Shown: positions 1-6,589, counted from the first letter of the stretch. The stretch is 17,517 nt of DNA from an uncultured Prevotella sp. (GCA_934230115.1 CAKQEI010000055.1:1-17517), one strand, 5' to 3'. Numbers and translations are program-made. The notes: generated by a model not told the origin, from the sequence alone.

Positions 1-146
1 GTACTGAACCTTCATTGTCAACAAGCAGTACCTTGTTGAATTCAACAGTCTGGCCTTCCTGAGCGTCCTTGATGTGATGAACGAAGAGCTTCTTGCCCTG
101 CTCTGCCTTAAACTGCTGACCGTTAATCTCTACGATTGCGTACATT
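1..146 (-). CDS. rplU: 50S ribosomal protein L21, partial (N-terminal part)
   Basis: This is the first 48 codons of large-subunit ribosomal protein L21, a 23S rRNA-binding structural protein of the 50S subunit. The reading frame starts at the ATG complementary to 144-146 and runs off the left edge without a stop. The visible protein begins [20 protein letters not shown] and continues with a [13 protein letters not shown] segment. Both match the conserved L21 N-terminus, in which a Y-A-I-V/I-x-x-G-G/x-K/Q-Q start is followed by an F-x-V/K-x-x-V-L-L strand. L21 is normally about 105 residues, so slightly less than half is present. In most bacteria rpmA (L27) follows, and it would lie outside the window. 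A consensus promoter and a structured leader of about 80 bases lie upstream. Recognition is from sequence pattern and is strong. Confidence 0.95.
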
Positions 147-227
147 TAAAAATTTAATATAAACGGGTTTTTCCGTAAGGCGGACAGCACCATGCTGTCA
201 CTTCTTCGAGCCTCTGCGGATTAAATC
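147..227 (-). ncRNA. Structured 5' leader of rplU mRNA (candidate ribosomal-protein leader)
   Basis: The untranslated leader between the predicted transcription start (about 226) and the rplU ATG is roughly 80 bases. It contains a perfect 7-bp stem with a 3-base loop (arms GACAGCA and TGCTGTC, positions 183-199). Closer to the start codon there is a short CCG/CGG hairpin at about 169-182, followed by an AT-rich stretch just before the ATG. Ribosomal protein operons are often autoregulated through such leaders, and L21 leaders are known in other phyla. Whether this one binds L21 is inference. Confidence 0.45.
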
Positions 228-264
228 GGCTGCAAAGATACTAATATTTTGTTTAACGGAGAAA
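226..264 (-). promoter_or_regulatory. Promoter of rplU (Bacteroidetes type)
   Basis: On the minus strand a perfect -7 box TATCTTTG (complement of 233-240) is preceded by 20 bases and a TTTC (-33 box, complement of 261-264, consensus TTTG). This is the arrangement used by the Bacteroidetes primary sigma factor. Transcription should start near 226, leaving an 80-base leader. Confidence 0.75.
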
Positions 265-318
265 TTTGGAACCGTGTATTTTGTAAAGTTTAACAAAATA
301 TATAGGAAACTGTAAGAA

Positions 319-515
319 AATGGCGAAGAAGAATGTCATTAATGTCAACTATGTCACGAAGGTCATTAAGGTTGAAGAAGCGCGAAAAAAAAGTCTATGG
401 TATAAATAAATAAAATATATATTTTATTTATATTATACCATAGGGTGCTGACAGCCACTTTTTTTTATTAATGACATTCGTGACATAGTTGACCTTAATG
501 ACATTCTTCGCCTTT
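319..515. repeat. 197-base composite inverted-repeat element (MITE-like) with 9-bp phased arms
   Basis: Two outer arms of about 50 bases (319-370 and 467-515) are inverted copies of each other, with a 3-base indel and a few T/G differences. Each arm is itself a run of 9-base units of the type AATGTCATT, AATGTCAAC, TATGTCACG, AAGGTCATT. Inside the arms lie an A8 run (385-392) and a T8 run (459-466), again symmetric. At the centre (395-443) is a 49-base AT-rich palindrome starting CTATGGTATAA and ending TTATACCATAG, with a single bulged base. No transposase is present. Its position between a gene's terminator and the rplU promoter, and its symmetry, suggest a non-autonomous mobile or hairpin-forming intergenic element. 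It could also act as a bidirectional terminator because U-runs flank the central stem on both strands. The element's family is not one I can name. Confidence 0.7.
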
Positions 516-849
516 GGGAATGTTGAAAGTGGAGTATGGAGTGGTCGGCATTAATATGTGCTACTTCGCCACAACTATTGCAAATGTGGAATATAGTTTG
601 TAACTTTGCAAGCGTGTAATAAATTATAAAAAATTACTCCCTCGGCAGAGAAAAAATATTTCCTGGGCAGAAAGAAAAATTTTGAGTTTTGATTCTTTAT
701 TAGTTGCTGTCTTTTTGCTATTTTGAAATTGTGCCGCTTTTGGCTATTTTGAATTGATTAGCCTTGAGTTTTGTAATCGGCTTTGCCGCTTGCATAGCAA
801 TTGTCGGCATGGCCGCTTGGGAGTTTTTAGATGTTAGGTGTTTAGCAGT
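516..849. other. Gene-free spacer with short repeated words and one promoter-like site
   Basis: I see no credible open reading frame on either strand here. The stretch is AT-rich and holds a plus-strand promoter-like sequence (577-608). It also contains short repeated words: GCTATTTTGAA at 717-727 and 743-753, and GCCGCTT at 733-739, 785-791 and 812-818. The repeats may be remnants of a decayed element. No RNA gene was recognised. Confidence 0.5.
577..608 (+). promoter_or_regulatory. Promoter-like site facing away from rplU, no gene downstream
   Basis: ATTG at 577-580 (consensus TTTG), a 20-base spacer and a perfect TAACTTTG at 601-608 (consensus TAnnTTTG) form a Bacteroidetes-type promoter on the plus strand. 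Nothing coding follows. If active it would make a short transcript running toward the 3' end of the convergent gene that ends at 927. Confidence 0.4.
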
Positions 850-850
850 T

Positions 851-891
851 GAAAACGAAAATAGGAGGAAAACTCCTTCGCTTTCCTCCTA
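851..891 (-). terminator. Intrinsic terminator after the transglutaminase-like gene
   Basis: On the minus strand a perfect 10-bp stem (TAGGAGGAAA with TTTCCTCCTA, arms 882-891 and 862-871, 10-base loop) is followed by a U-rich tail read from 851-861 (TTTTCGTTTTC). It lies 35 bases beyond the stop codon of the gene ending at 927. Confidence 0.85.
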
Positions 892-926
892 CTTGGTTAT
901 GGGATTTTGATATTGGCTCTTATGAG

Positions 927-3539
927 TTATTTCAATTTCTTAAACACGTTCTTCATCTGCTCTCCCAATCCGATAGTGTAGCCCTGTGAAGAGAAAACTA
1001 CGCGGTTGAATGTGTCTGCAATGATGAACATCGGCATCTGGGTCTTGCTCTGCAGTTTCATTTCGCGTGCAATTTGCTCACGGATAGAGCCGTCCTTATC
1101 GATGGCGTACTGCACGGTTGAAGGCAATGAACCGAACTCGTCCTTCTGGAATTTCTTGGCGTCAGCCTCGCTCTCGAAGAGAAGCACAACGGGTCTGCCC
1201 CAATCCTCAAAGGCTACGCGTTCCTTCTCGATGTCGTGCAAAGCGTGGTTGGTGGGTTCCTGGCCTACGCCAAGCACAGCAAGGATGAAGTAGCCACGGC
1301 CTGTCTGCGAGAGGATGCTCACGTCTTTGCCGTCCTTATTGATGATTGACTCCGAGTTGAACTGTCCGATCACGCTCACGTCGTTGGCGTCCTGGCGTAT
1401 GTCGAGCGGCAGGGTAGTGGTCTTACCCTTCTCGATGTTGAATATGCGTGTGGCTGCAAGCACGTTGCCGCTGGCGAGTCGTGTGCCTGTGGTGAGCATA
1501 TAGGTGCCGGTGTCAAACGAGTAGCCATTCTTGAAGGTGTTGCTCCAGCATGTGCCGTTGCCCATGTCGGCCTGTCCCTCTTCGAAGTTCATCAGTTGCG
1601 GAGTGCCGTTTACGAGGCGGCTGATGGTGAAGTGGCTGTAGTATTTCGGGTCGTCGAGGAATGCGCTTGGCTCGTAAGTGAGTACAAGTTTGCCTGTTTG
1701 GGCTGCGGCCTGTGAGTTGGAATTGAATTTCACATCCATCCATTTGCCATCCTTCTTATACTGCACCTTTCCGGTTACAGCATCCTTTCTGGCTTCAATG
1801 CCAAGGCTGCGGGCAACATCCACGAAGAAGATGTCGCGTGAGCGTTCGTCGGTCATCTTCGACTGCATCACTCCTACAGGAGTCTGTGCAATCTGAAGGG
1901 CCTTTTTGTCGGGGTTGAGTCGGATGTTCTTGTTTATCCACGCCACGAGAGTTGTCGGGTCTTTGCGGAATTCATCTGCAGTTTTTCCGGGGAAAGCCTT
2001 CTCGAAATAGTTCTTGAACGGCAGGGTGATCATCTCGTCCTCAACGCGCGGCGAGAGTTGGTCGGTCTTGGCTGTGAAGTTGTCCTCAAGGATTTCTGTT
2101 GGTATGTCGCGCAGGTCCTTGTCGCTTAGAGTGGCGAGAATGCCGAGCGCGCGGCTTTCATTGTCCTTGTGTCGGGCGAGGAAGTCGATGATTGTCTGCT
2201 TGTTGCCGCGAGCCTTAACGAGATATTCGGCAGCCTTTGGATTGATCTTTTCAGCCTGTTCCTTGGTGAGGAAAGTTGCGGTATAGGCTTTTCGTACGGA
2301 GTCCTCGTAGGCGAAGCGGCGGTTGTTTTCCTTGCGCATCTCGTCGCTGACATGAGGCATCTGCACATTCTCTACTGGAGGCACAATGTTGAAGGTCTCT
2401 TCAGGGAAGATAAGCTGCTTGTTGTCGGCCTGTGCGTCGCGGTTAAGGTTGATTGTAATAGTTTTGTCCTTTCCGAACGAAGCCTTTTGGTAGCCGTATT
2501 TGCCATCTTTTGATGCCCAGATGAGCAAGTCGCCTATACCGGCAGACAATGATGTGTTGCCCGACTGGTCGGTGTATTTTGTGACGGCTGTATAAAACTC
2601 GGCATAGTTGTAGATTTTGAAGTCTACTCTTGCTCCGGCAACGGGATTGCCGTTGGTGTCCTTAATGGTGAAGTTCACCTTGGCTGTTGGTGCATAGTTG
2701 GAGGTGAGGTTTATCTCCGTGAAGTTGCTTGTGCGGAGCAACGCCTCTTCAGGACCTTGGTAGTCGCCGAAGGCGCGTGTGTGCATAAGCATGGCTCGCG
2801 AAGCCGGTGCGTTGAACCATCCGAGGTTGAGCACTGGTTCTGGCTCGCAAGCTCCGAGGAACCACCATTTGCCGTCGGCCCAAGCCTCTACCCAAGCATG
2901 GTTGTCGTCGGTGTGTGCCCAGCGTGGTGTGTAAACCTGTCGTGCAGGAATGCCCACAGCGCGCAAGGCTGCAACAGTAAATGTGCTCTGTTCGCCGCAG
3001 CGTCCGGTGGCAGTACGCAGAGTTTGCAGGGGCGATGATGTGCGTGCGTCAGCAGGCTGGTAGGTCACTTTCTCATGACACCAATGGTTCACCTCAAGAA
3101 TTGCGTCGTGCATTGAAAGGTTCTTGATGCGGTCCTTCAGTTCTTTGAAGAAAACGCTGCGTGCCTCGTCGAGCGGTTCGTTGTTCACACGGATAGGCAC
3201 CACGAAATGACGGAACAAAAGTTCGGGCACGTCCTTACCCCAAGGCATTTCCTTGCGTGCTTTGAACGACAGGCGTACGTTGTCGGCGAAGAAGGAGGTG
3301 GGATAGTCGGTTACGTCGGCAAGTGGCATGTAGGCGTAGAGGAATTCAAGTGCCTCGCGCTCGTCGGTTGTGAGTTTTTCTTTTCTGATGTTGTAGAAGT
3401 TTTTGCCTATAGTCTTTATGCGCTCGTTGAACTGCTGCTCCATATTGTTGCGGTAGGCAGTGTTGGAGATGAATGGTCCTTGAGCGTTAGCCGTGAAGCA
3501 TAAAGCAAAGAGTGAGGCTGAGATTAAAAATCGTTTCAT
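927..3539 (-). CDS. Secreted transglutaminase-like protein with C-terminal thioredoxin-like region
   Basis: This is an 870-residue exported protein. A signal peptide covers residues 1-19 (hydrophobic core, then ANA|Q). The transglutaminase-like core lies at about 140-260: GRCGEQSTFT carries the likely nucleophile C181, and NHAWVEAW carries the likely catalytic H214. The following strand, WWFLGACEPEP, has no Asp at the usual third-triad position, so E232 or E234 may serve instead. The spacing and the C-E pair recall peptide:N-glycanase-type transglutaminases. Residues about 283-366 look like a beta-sandwich of the carboxypeptidase-regulatory type (DTNGNPVAGARVDF). Residues about 520-605 resemble a second transglutaminase unit without its Cys (FVDVARSLGIEAR). 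Residues about 745-870 look thioredoxin-like but have no CXXC. It lies downstream of tkt-rpiB, separated by an inverted repeat. I see no clear promoter of its own. The substrate is unknown; protease, amidase or non-catalytic binding roles are all possible. Confidence 0.8.
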   Translation of the reverse strand: MKRFLISASLFALCFTANAQGPFISNTAYRNNMEQQFNERIKTIGKNFYNIRKEKLTTDEREALEFLYAYMPLADVTDYPTSFFADNVRLSFKARKEMPWGKDVPELLFRHFVVPIRVNNEPLDEARSVFFKELKDRIKNLSMHDAILEVNHWCHEKVTYQPADARTSSPLQTLRTATGRCGEQSTFTVAALRAVGIPARQVYTPRWAHTDDNHAWVEAWADGKWWFLGACEPEPVLNLGWFNAPASRAMLMHTRAFGDYQGPEEALLRTSNFTEINLTSNYAPTAKVNFTIKDTNGNPVAGARVDFKIYNYAEFYTAVTKYTDQSGNTSLSAGIGDLLIWASKDGKYGYQKASFGKDKTITINLNRDAQADNKQLIFPEETFNIVPPVENVQMPHVSDEMRKENNRRFAYEDSVRKAYTATFLTKEQAEKINPKAAEYLVKARGNKQTIIDFLARHKDNESRALGILATLSDKDLRDIPTEILEDNFTAKTDQLSPRVEDEMITLPFKNYFEKAFPGKTADEFRKDPTTLVAWINKNIRLNPDKKALQIAQTPVGVMQSKMTDERSRDIFFVDVARSLGIEARKDAVTGKVQYKKDGKWMDVKFNSNSQAAAQTGKLVLTYEPSAFLDDPKYYSHFTISRLVNGTPQLMNFEEGQADMGNGTCWSNTFKNGYSFDTGTYMLTTGTRLASGNVLAATRIFNIEKGKTTTLPLDIRQDANDVSVIGQFNSESIINKDGKDVSILSQTGRGYFILAVLGVGQEPTNHALHDIEKERVAFEDWGRPVVLLFESEADAKKFQKDEFGSLPSTVQYAIDKDGSIREQIAREMKLQSKTQMPMFIIADTFNRVVFSSQGYTIGLGEQMKNVFKKLK

Positions 3540-3587
3540 GTAGTTTTAGTCTTGGTAGATGTCTGTTGGACATTAAAAAATTAAAGA

Positions 3588-3678
3588 AACTAAGAATGAA
3601 GAATTATTATAAGCTTTGCTTGTTGTTTGTTTTCGGCCAGTTGCCTTAGAAGCAAGTCATAATTCTTCATTCTTAGTT
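3588..3678. repeat. Inverted repeat with perfect 20-bp arms between rpiB and the transglutaminase gene; possible terminator
   Basis: AACTAAGAATGAAGAATTAT at 3588-3607 is perfectly inverted at 3659-3678. A further partial stem (TTGCTT with AAGCAA) lies inside the 51-base loop. Each arm contains a tandem 7-mer (AAGAATG, AAGAATT). On the minus strand the second arm is followed by a T-rich stretch (complement of about 3571-3586), so it could terminate tkt-rpiB transcripts. The rest of the 210-base spacer holds a small 6-bp hairpin (3697-3716) and no recognisable consensus promoter. Confidence 0.65.
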
Positions 3679-3749
3679 CCTGTTGTTAATTCTGTAAAAC
3701 TCCAATTAGTGAGTTTCAAAACATTTCTGATGTTAGTTCTCCTTATTTA

Positions 3750-4187
3750 TTATAAGTCGATCTTCTGGACTCTGCGTTCGTGGCGTCCGCCCTCAAACGG
3801 AGTCTTGAAGAATTCGTCAAGAGCCTTCTCGGCAGTCTTGTTGTCGATGAAGCGACCTGGCAATACGAGCACGTTGGCGTCGTTGTGCTGGCGAGCGAGC
3901 TGTGCAATCTCGGGCGACCATACCAATGCTGCGCGCACACCCTTATGCTTGTTCAATGTGATGGCCATTCCCTCACCGCTGCCGCAAATGCCGATGCCAG
4001 GATAAACATCGCCCTTTGAGATGGCGTCGCCGAGAGAGTGGGCAAAGTCGGGATAGTCGCAACTAATATCACTATAAGTGCCATAGTCCTTGAAAGGAAT
4101 ATTGTTGCTTTCGAGATACTCAATCACGAATTTCTTCAATGCGTAACCTGCGTGGTCGCATGCAATACCTACTGTTTTGATTTCCAT
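3750..4187 (-). CDS. rpiB: Ribose-5-phosphate isomerase B
   Basis: The enzyme interconverts ribose 5-phosphate and ribulose 5-phosphate in the non-oxidative pentose phosphate pathway in the cytoplasm. The 145-residue length fits the RpiB/LacAB family. Near the N-terminus, CDHAGY (10-15) supplies the conserved Asp-His pair that opens and binds the sugar. GICGSGEGM (66-74) carries the catalytic thiol C68 and the phosphate/anion-hole loop. RQHNDANVL (99-107) carries the conserved H101, and HERRVQKI (136-143) supplies phosphate-binding arginines. The start at 4187 is chosen because MEIKTVGIACDHAG matches the family N-terminus. It lies 78 bases downstream of transketolase on the same strand with a hairpin between them, so the two probably share a transcript. 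Allose-6-phosphate isomerase activity is possible in this family, but the tkt context favours ribose 5-phosphate. Confidence 0.95.
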   Translation of the reverse strand: MEIKTVGIACDHAGYALKKFVIEYLESNNIPFKDYGTYSDISCDYPDFAHSLGDAISKGDVYPGIGICGSGEGMAITLNKHKGVRAALVWSPEIAQLARQHNDANVLVLPGRFIDNKTAEKALDEFFKTPFEGGRHERRVQKIDL

Positions 4188-4216
4188 AGTTGTTGGGTTT
4201 TTAATGGGTTAAAGGT

Positions 4217-4251
4217 TCCGCACATCGCATGTGTGAGGTGCAATGTGCGGA
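4217..4251 (-). promoter_or_regulatory. Hairpin in the tkt-rpiB spacer
   Basis: TCCGCACAT (4217-4225) pairs perfectly with ATGTGCGGA (4243-4251), and the stem continues after one mismatch with GCA/TGC around a 9-base loop. No U-run follows on the minus strand, so it is not a standard intrinsic terminator. In the spacer of a two-gene transcript it may act as an mRNA processing or stability element. That role is inference; the stem itself is plainly visible. Confidence 0.55.
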
Positions 4252-4265
4252 GCGTTATGTTTTAG

Positions 4266-6284
4266 TTATTTAGATAAAAAGTTCTTTACCTGGTTGTATA
4301 CGTTCTCGGCGTTGAAGCCAAGCTTCTCGTCGAGCACCTTGTAAGGGGCTGAGAAGCCAAACGATTCAAGTCCGTAGACGGTACCATTGGCACCTACCAA
4401 GCCCTGAAGGTTGACAGGCAGACCTGCTGTAAGTCCAAAAATCTTGGAACCTGTCGGCAGGATGCTCTCTTGGTATTCCTTGGTCTGGTTGCGGAACAAT
4501 CCTTCAGAAGGAACGCTTACAATGCGCACCTTGATGCCGTCCTTGCGGAGCAACTCGGTTCCTGCAACGAGAGTTGAAACCTCTGAGCCAGAAGCGAGAA
4601 GGATAACGTCGAAGTCGGCGTCGGAACCTTCTACTACATAAGCACCCTTGCGAGCCTGCTCGTAGTCGTTGCCTTCGGGCAATGAGGCGATGTTTTGGCG
4701 AGAGAAGATGAGGGCCGTAGGAGTAGCCATGTTCTCAACAGCCATCTGCCAGCATACAGTTGCCTCGTCTGTATCGGCGGGACGGAACACGCGTACTGAA
4801 TCCTCGCCCTTGTGGTTCTTGAGCTTCTCCATGAGGCGGATCTGTGCTTCCTGCTCCACTGGCTCGTGGGTAGGGCCGTCCTCGCCTACGCGGAATGCGT
4901 CGTGTGTCCAAATGAACTTGATAGGTACGCGCATGAGTGCTGCCATACGTATTGCAGGCTTCATGTAGTCGGAGAATACGAAGAATGTTCCGCAAGCTGG
5001 AATTACGCCACCGTGCAGATACATACCGATGCATACGCAAGCCATTGTGAGCTCAGAAACACCTGCCTGGAAGAAGGCTCCTGTGAAGTCGCCTGCCTGA
5101 AGGTTGTGTGTGTATTTGAGGAAGCCGTCGGTCTTGTCGCTGTTGCAAAGGTCGGCAGATGAAACCACCATGTTGTCCACCTGCTGTGCCAACACACCGA
5201 GGCAAGCTGCCGATGCGGCACGTGTGGCAGCGTCACGCTTCTGCACCAATGCGCTCCAGTCTACCTTAGGAGCGTTGCCCGAGAACCAGTCGTCCATCTT
5301 GGCTGCCAATTCTGGGTTCTGTTTGCGCCATTCCTTTTCCTCTGCGTGGCGAGCCTTAACGATTTCGCGAAGCTCAGCGTTGCGCTTGGCATAAAGCTCC
5401 TTAACGTCGTCGAAGATGACGAATGGATTCTCCAAGTCACCTCCAAGGTGCTTGACGGTGTTGGTGTAGGCGTCGCCTCCGAGCGGAGCGCCATGGGTCT
5501 TGACGTTGCGCTCATAGCTTGAGCCGTCGTCCTTAAGGGCACCCTTGGCCATTGTTGTGTGGCCGATGATGAGTGTCGGACGCTCGGTCTCCTTCTGTGC
5601 CAATACAAGTGCTGCACGTATGGCGTCGGGGTCGTTGCCAGGAATTTCCATCACGTTCCAGCCCCATGATTCGTATTTCTTGGCTGTGTCTTCCTTCATC
5701 ACCACATCACACTCTGTGGAGAGCTGGATTTCGTTGGCGTCGTAGAACATAATGAGGTTGTTGAGTTTCAGCAAACCTGCAATGCGTCCTGCACCCTGCG
5801 AAATTTCTTCCTGCACGCCACCGTCGGAGATGTAGGCATAAACTTTATGCTGCATCATTGTAGAGCCAAGACGTGCCTCGAGGAATTTCTCGGCAATGGC
5901 TGCACCTACAGCATAGGTATGGCCCTGTCCGAGTGGTCCGGATGTGTTCTCTATGCCTCGTTCAATATCGCGCTCTGGATGTCCGGGGCATACGGAGTCC
6001 CACTGACGGAATGTCTTGAGCTCTTCGATGCTGAACTTTCCCTGCATGGCAAGGGCTGAGTAGAGCATTGGCGACATGTGACCTGGGTCAAGATAGAAAC
6101 GGTCGCGTCCTGCCCATGTGGGCTGGTCGGGATCGTAGACCAAGAATTCAGAAAAGAGGACATTGATAAAGTCGGCACCGCCCATGGCGCCGCCGGGATG
6201 TCCTGACTTTGCTTTTTCTACCATTGAAACGGCAAGCAGGCGAATGTTGTCTGCTGCATGGTTCATCAGTTCCTTGTTGTTCAT
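4266..6284 (-). CDS. tkt: Transketolase
   Basis: This thiamine-diphosphate enzyme moves two-carbon ketol units between sugar phosphates in the non-oxidative pentose phosphate pathway. Its 672 residues match full-length bacterial transketolases. The N-terminal ThDP domain includes SGHPGGAMGGADF (27-39), GPLGQGH (116-122) and the metal/pyrophosphate motif, here SDGGVQEE (153-160) ending at the DAN around 182-184. The family usually has GDG rather than SDG at that site. The pyrimidine-binding domain includes E411 (AGVSELTM), which corresponds to the glutamate that activates ThDP, and THDAFRVGEDGPTHEP (460-475), followed by the phosphate-contacting R529 in FSRQN. The C-terminal domain extends from about 545 to 672. 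Its own promoter lies upstream (6321-6328), and rpiB follows 78 bases later, giving a pentose phosphate pair. The start MNNKELMNHAADNIRLL fits the family. Confidence 0.97.
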   Translation of the reverse strand: MNNKELMNHAADNIRLLAVSMVEKAKSGHPGGAMGGADFINVLFSEFLVYDPDQPTWAGRDRFYLDPGHMSPMLYSALAMQGKFSIEELKTFRQWDSVCPGHPERDIERGIENTSGPLGQGHTYAVGAAIAEKFLEARLGSTMMQHKVYAYISDGGVQEEISQGAGRIAGLLKLNNLIMFYDANEIQLSTECDVVMKEDTAKKYESWGWNVMEIPGNDPDAIRAALVLAQKETERPTLIIGHTTMAKGALKDDGSSYERNVKTHGAPLGGDAYTNTVKHLGGDLENPFVIFDDVKELYAKRNAELREIVKARHAEEKEWRKQNPELAAKMDDWFSGNAPKVDWSALVQKRDAATRAASAACLGVLAQQVDNMVVSSADLCNSDKTDGFLKYTHNLQAGDFTGAFFQAGVSELTMACVCIGMYLHGGVIPACGTFFVFSDYMKPAIRMAALMRVPIKFIWTHDAFRVGEDGPTHEPVEQEAQIRLMEKLKNHKGEDSVRVFRPADTDEATVCWQMAVENMATPTALIFSRQNIASLPEGNDYEQARKGAYVVEGSDADFDVILLASGSEVSTLVAGTELLRKDGIKVRIVSVPSEGLFRNQTKEYQESILPTGSKIFGLTAGLPVNLQGLVGANGTVYGLESFGFSAPYKVLDEKLGFNAENVYNQVKNFLSK

Positions 6285-6313
6285 GTTCGTGTTAGGTTGT
6301 TATTTTTTTTTAT

Positions 6314-6351
6314 CTTTTTGCAAAGATAGTCATATTAGTTGAAACAATCAA
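6314..6351 (-). promoter_or_regulatory. Promoter of tkt
   Basis: On the minus strand a perfect TATCTTTG -7 box (complement of 6321-6328) lies 36 bases upstream of the tkt start codon. The -33 region is weaker (TTGA about 19 bases upstream). The box also forms the right arm of a short palindrome TATCTTT/AAAGATA. The predicted start is near 6315, giving a leader of about 30 bases. Confidence 0.65.
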
Positions 6352-6383
6352 GAGAAGTTGGGTTTAAATTTTAGAATTTGTAT

Positions 6384-6459
6384 AAAAAGCAAAAAGCATA
6401 GACTGTTTCACAACAACCTATGCCTTCTTAACCTTAATAATCTAATACCATGAAAAACA
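6384..6459 (-). ncRNA. Candidate stand-alone small RNA with own promoter and terminator
   Basis: Between the barrel gene and tkt, a consensus promoter is followed by about 76 transcribed bases. These contain the words TTTTTCATGGTATTAGATTA and AAGGTTAAG. The transcript then ends in a hairpin at 6396-6423: two 12-base arms (GCATAG extended by GTTGTT, and AACAGT then CTATGC) close a GTGA tetraloop of the GNRA type, and the tail reads TTTTTGCTTTTT (complement of 6384-6395). There is no open reading frame of any length. The conserved-looking leader with a separate terminator stem resembles a family of short repeated intergenic sequences that I recall from Bacteroidales genomes. That resemblance is from memory and unverified. 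It could act as a trans-acting sRNA or as a transcriptional buffer upstream of tkt. Confidence 0.6.
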
Positions 6460-6464
6460 CAATG

Positions 6465-6495
6465 CAAAGATAGTTTGATTTTCCAAACTAACAAA
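6465..6495 (-). promoter_or_regulatory. Promoter of the candidate small RNA
   Basis: TTTG (complement of 6492-6495), 19 bases and TATCTTTG (complement of 6465-6472) match the Bacteroidetes promoter consensus at every position. It is one of the two best promoter matches in the window. It does not serve tkt directly, because a terminator-like hairpin and a second promoter lie between. Confidence 0.75.
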
Positions 6496-6589
6496 GGTTT
6501 TCATGTTTTATTTGTGTAAATATAATATTCATTAACAAAGGATGTGGCGTTTTTTACTTTTGTTTATAAAATGTCGAATTTTTAGTGCT
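6496..6589. other. AT-rich spacer after the barrel protein gene
   Basis: This completes the 305-base gene-free stretch between tkt and the barrel gene. It is AT-rich, and I see no hairpin with a U-tail that would clearly terminate the upstream gene, no open reading frame and no repeat. Confidence 0.4.

Noticed and set aside
320..409. A 29-codon ATG frame inside the inverted-repeat element, giving a protein with repeated N-V-I / N-V-N / K-V-I triplets
   Set aside because: The triplet pattern follows directly from the 9-base DNA repeat. The frame ends inside the central palindrome, and the mirrored arm has no matching start codon, so a DNA repeat explains it better than a gene.
6450..6473. A tiny plus-strand frame (ATG to TAG, 7 codons, MKNTMQR)
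   Set aside because: It lies exactly opposite the consensus promoter and the start of the candidate small RNA. The sequence constraint is better explained by those minus-strand signals.
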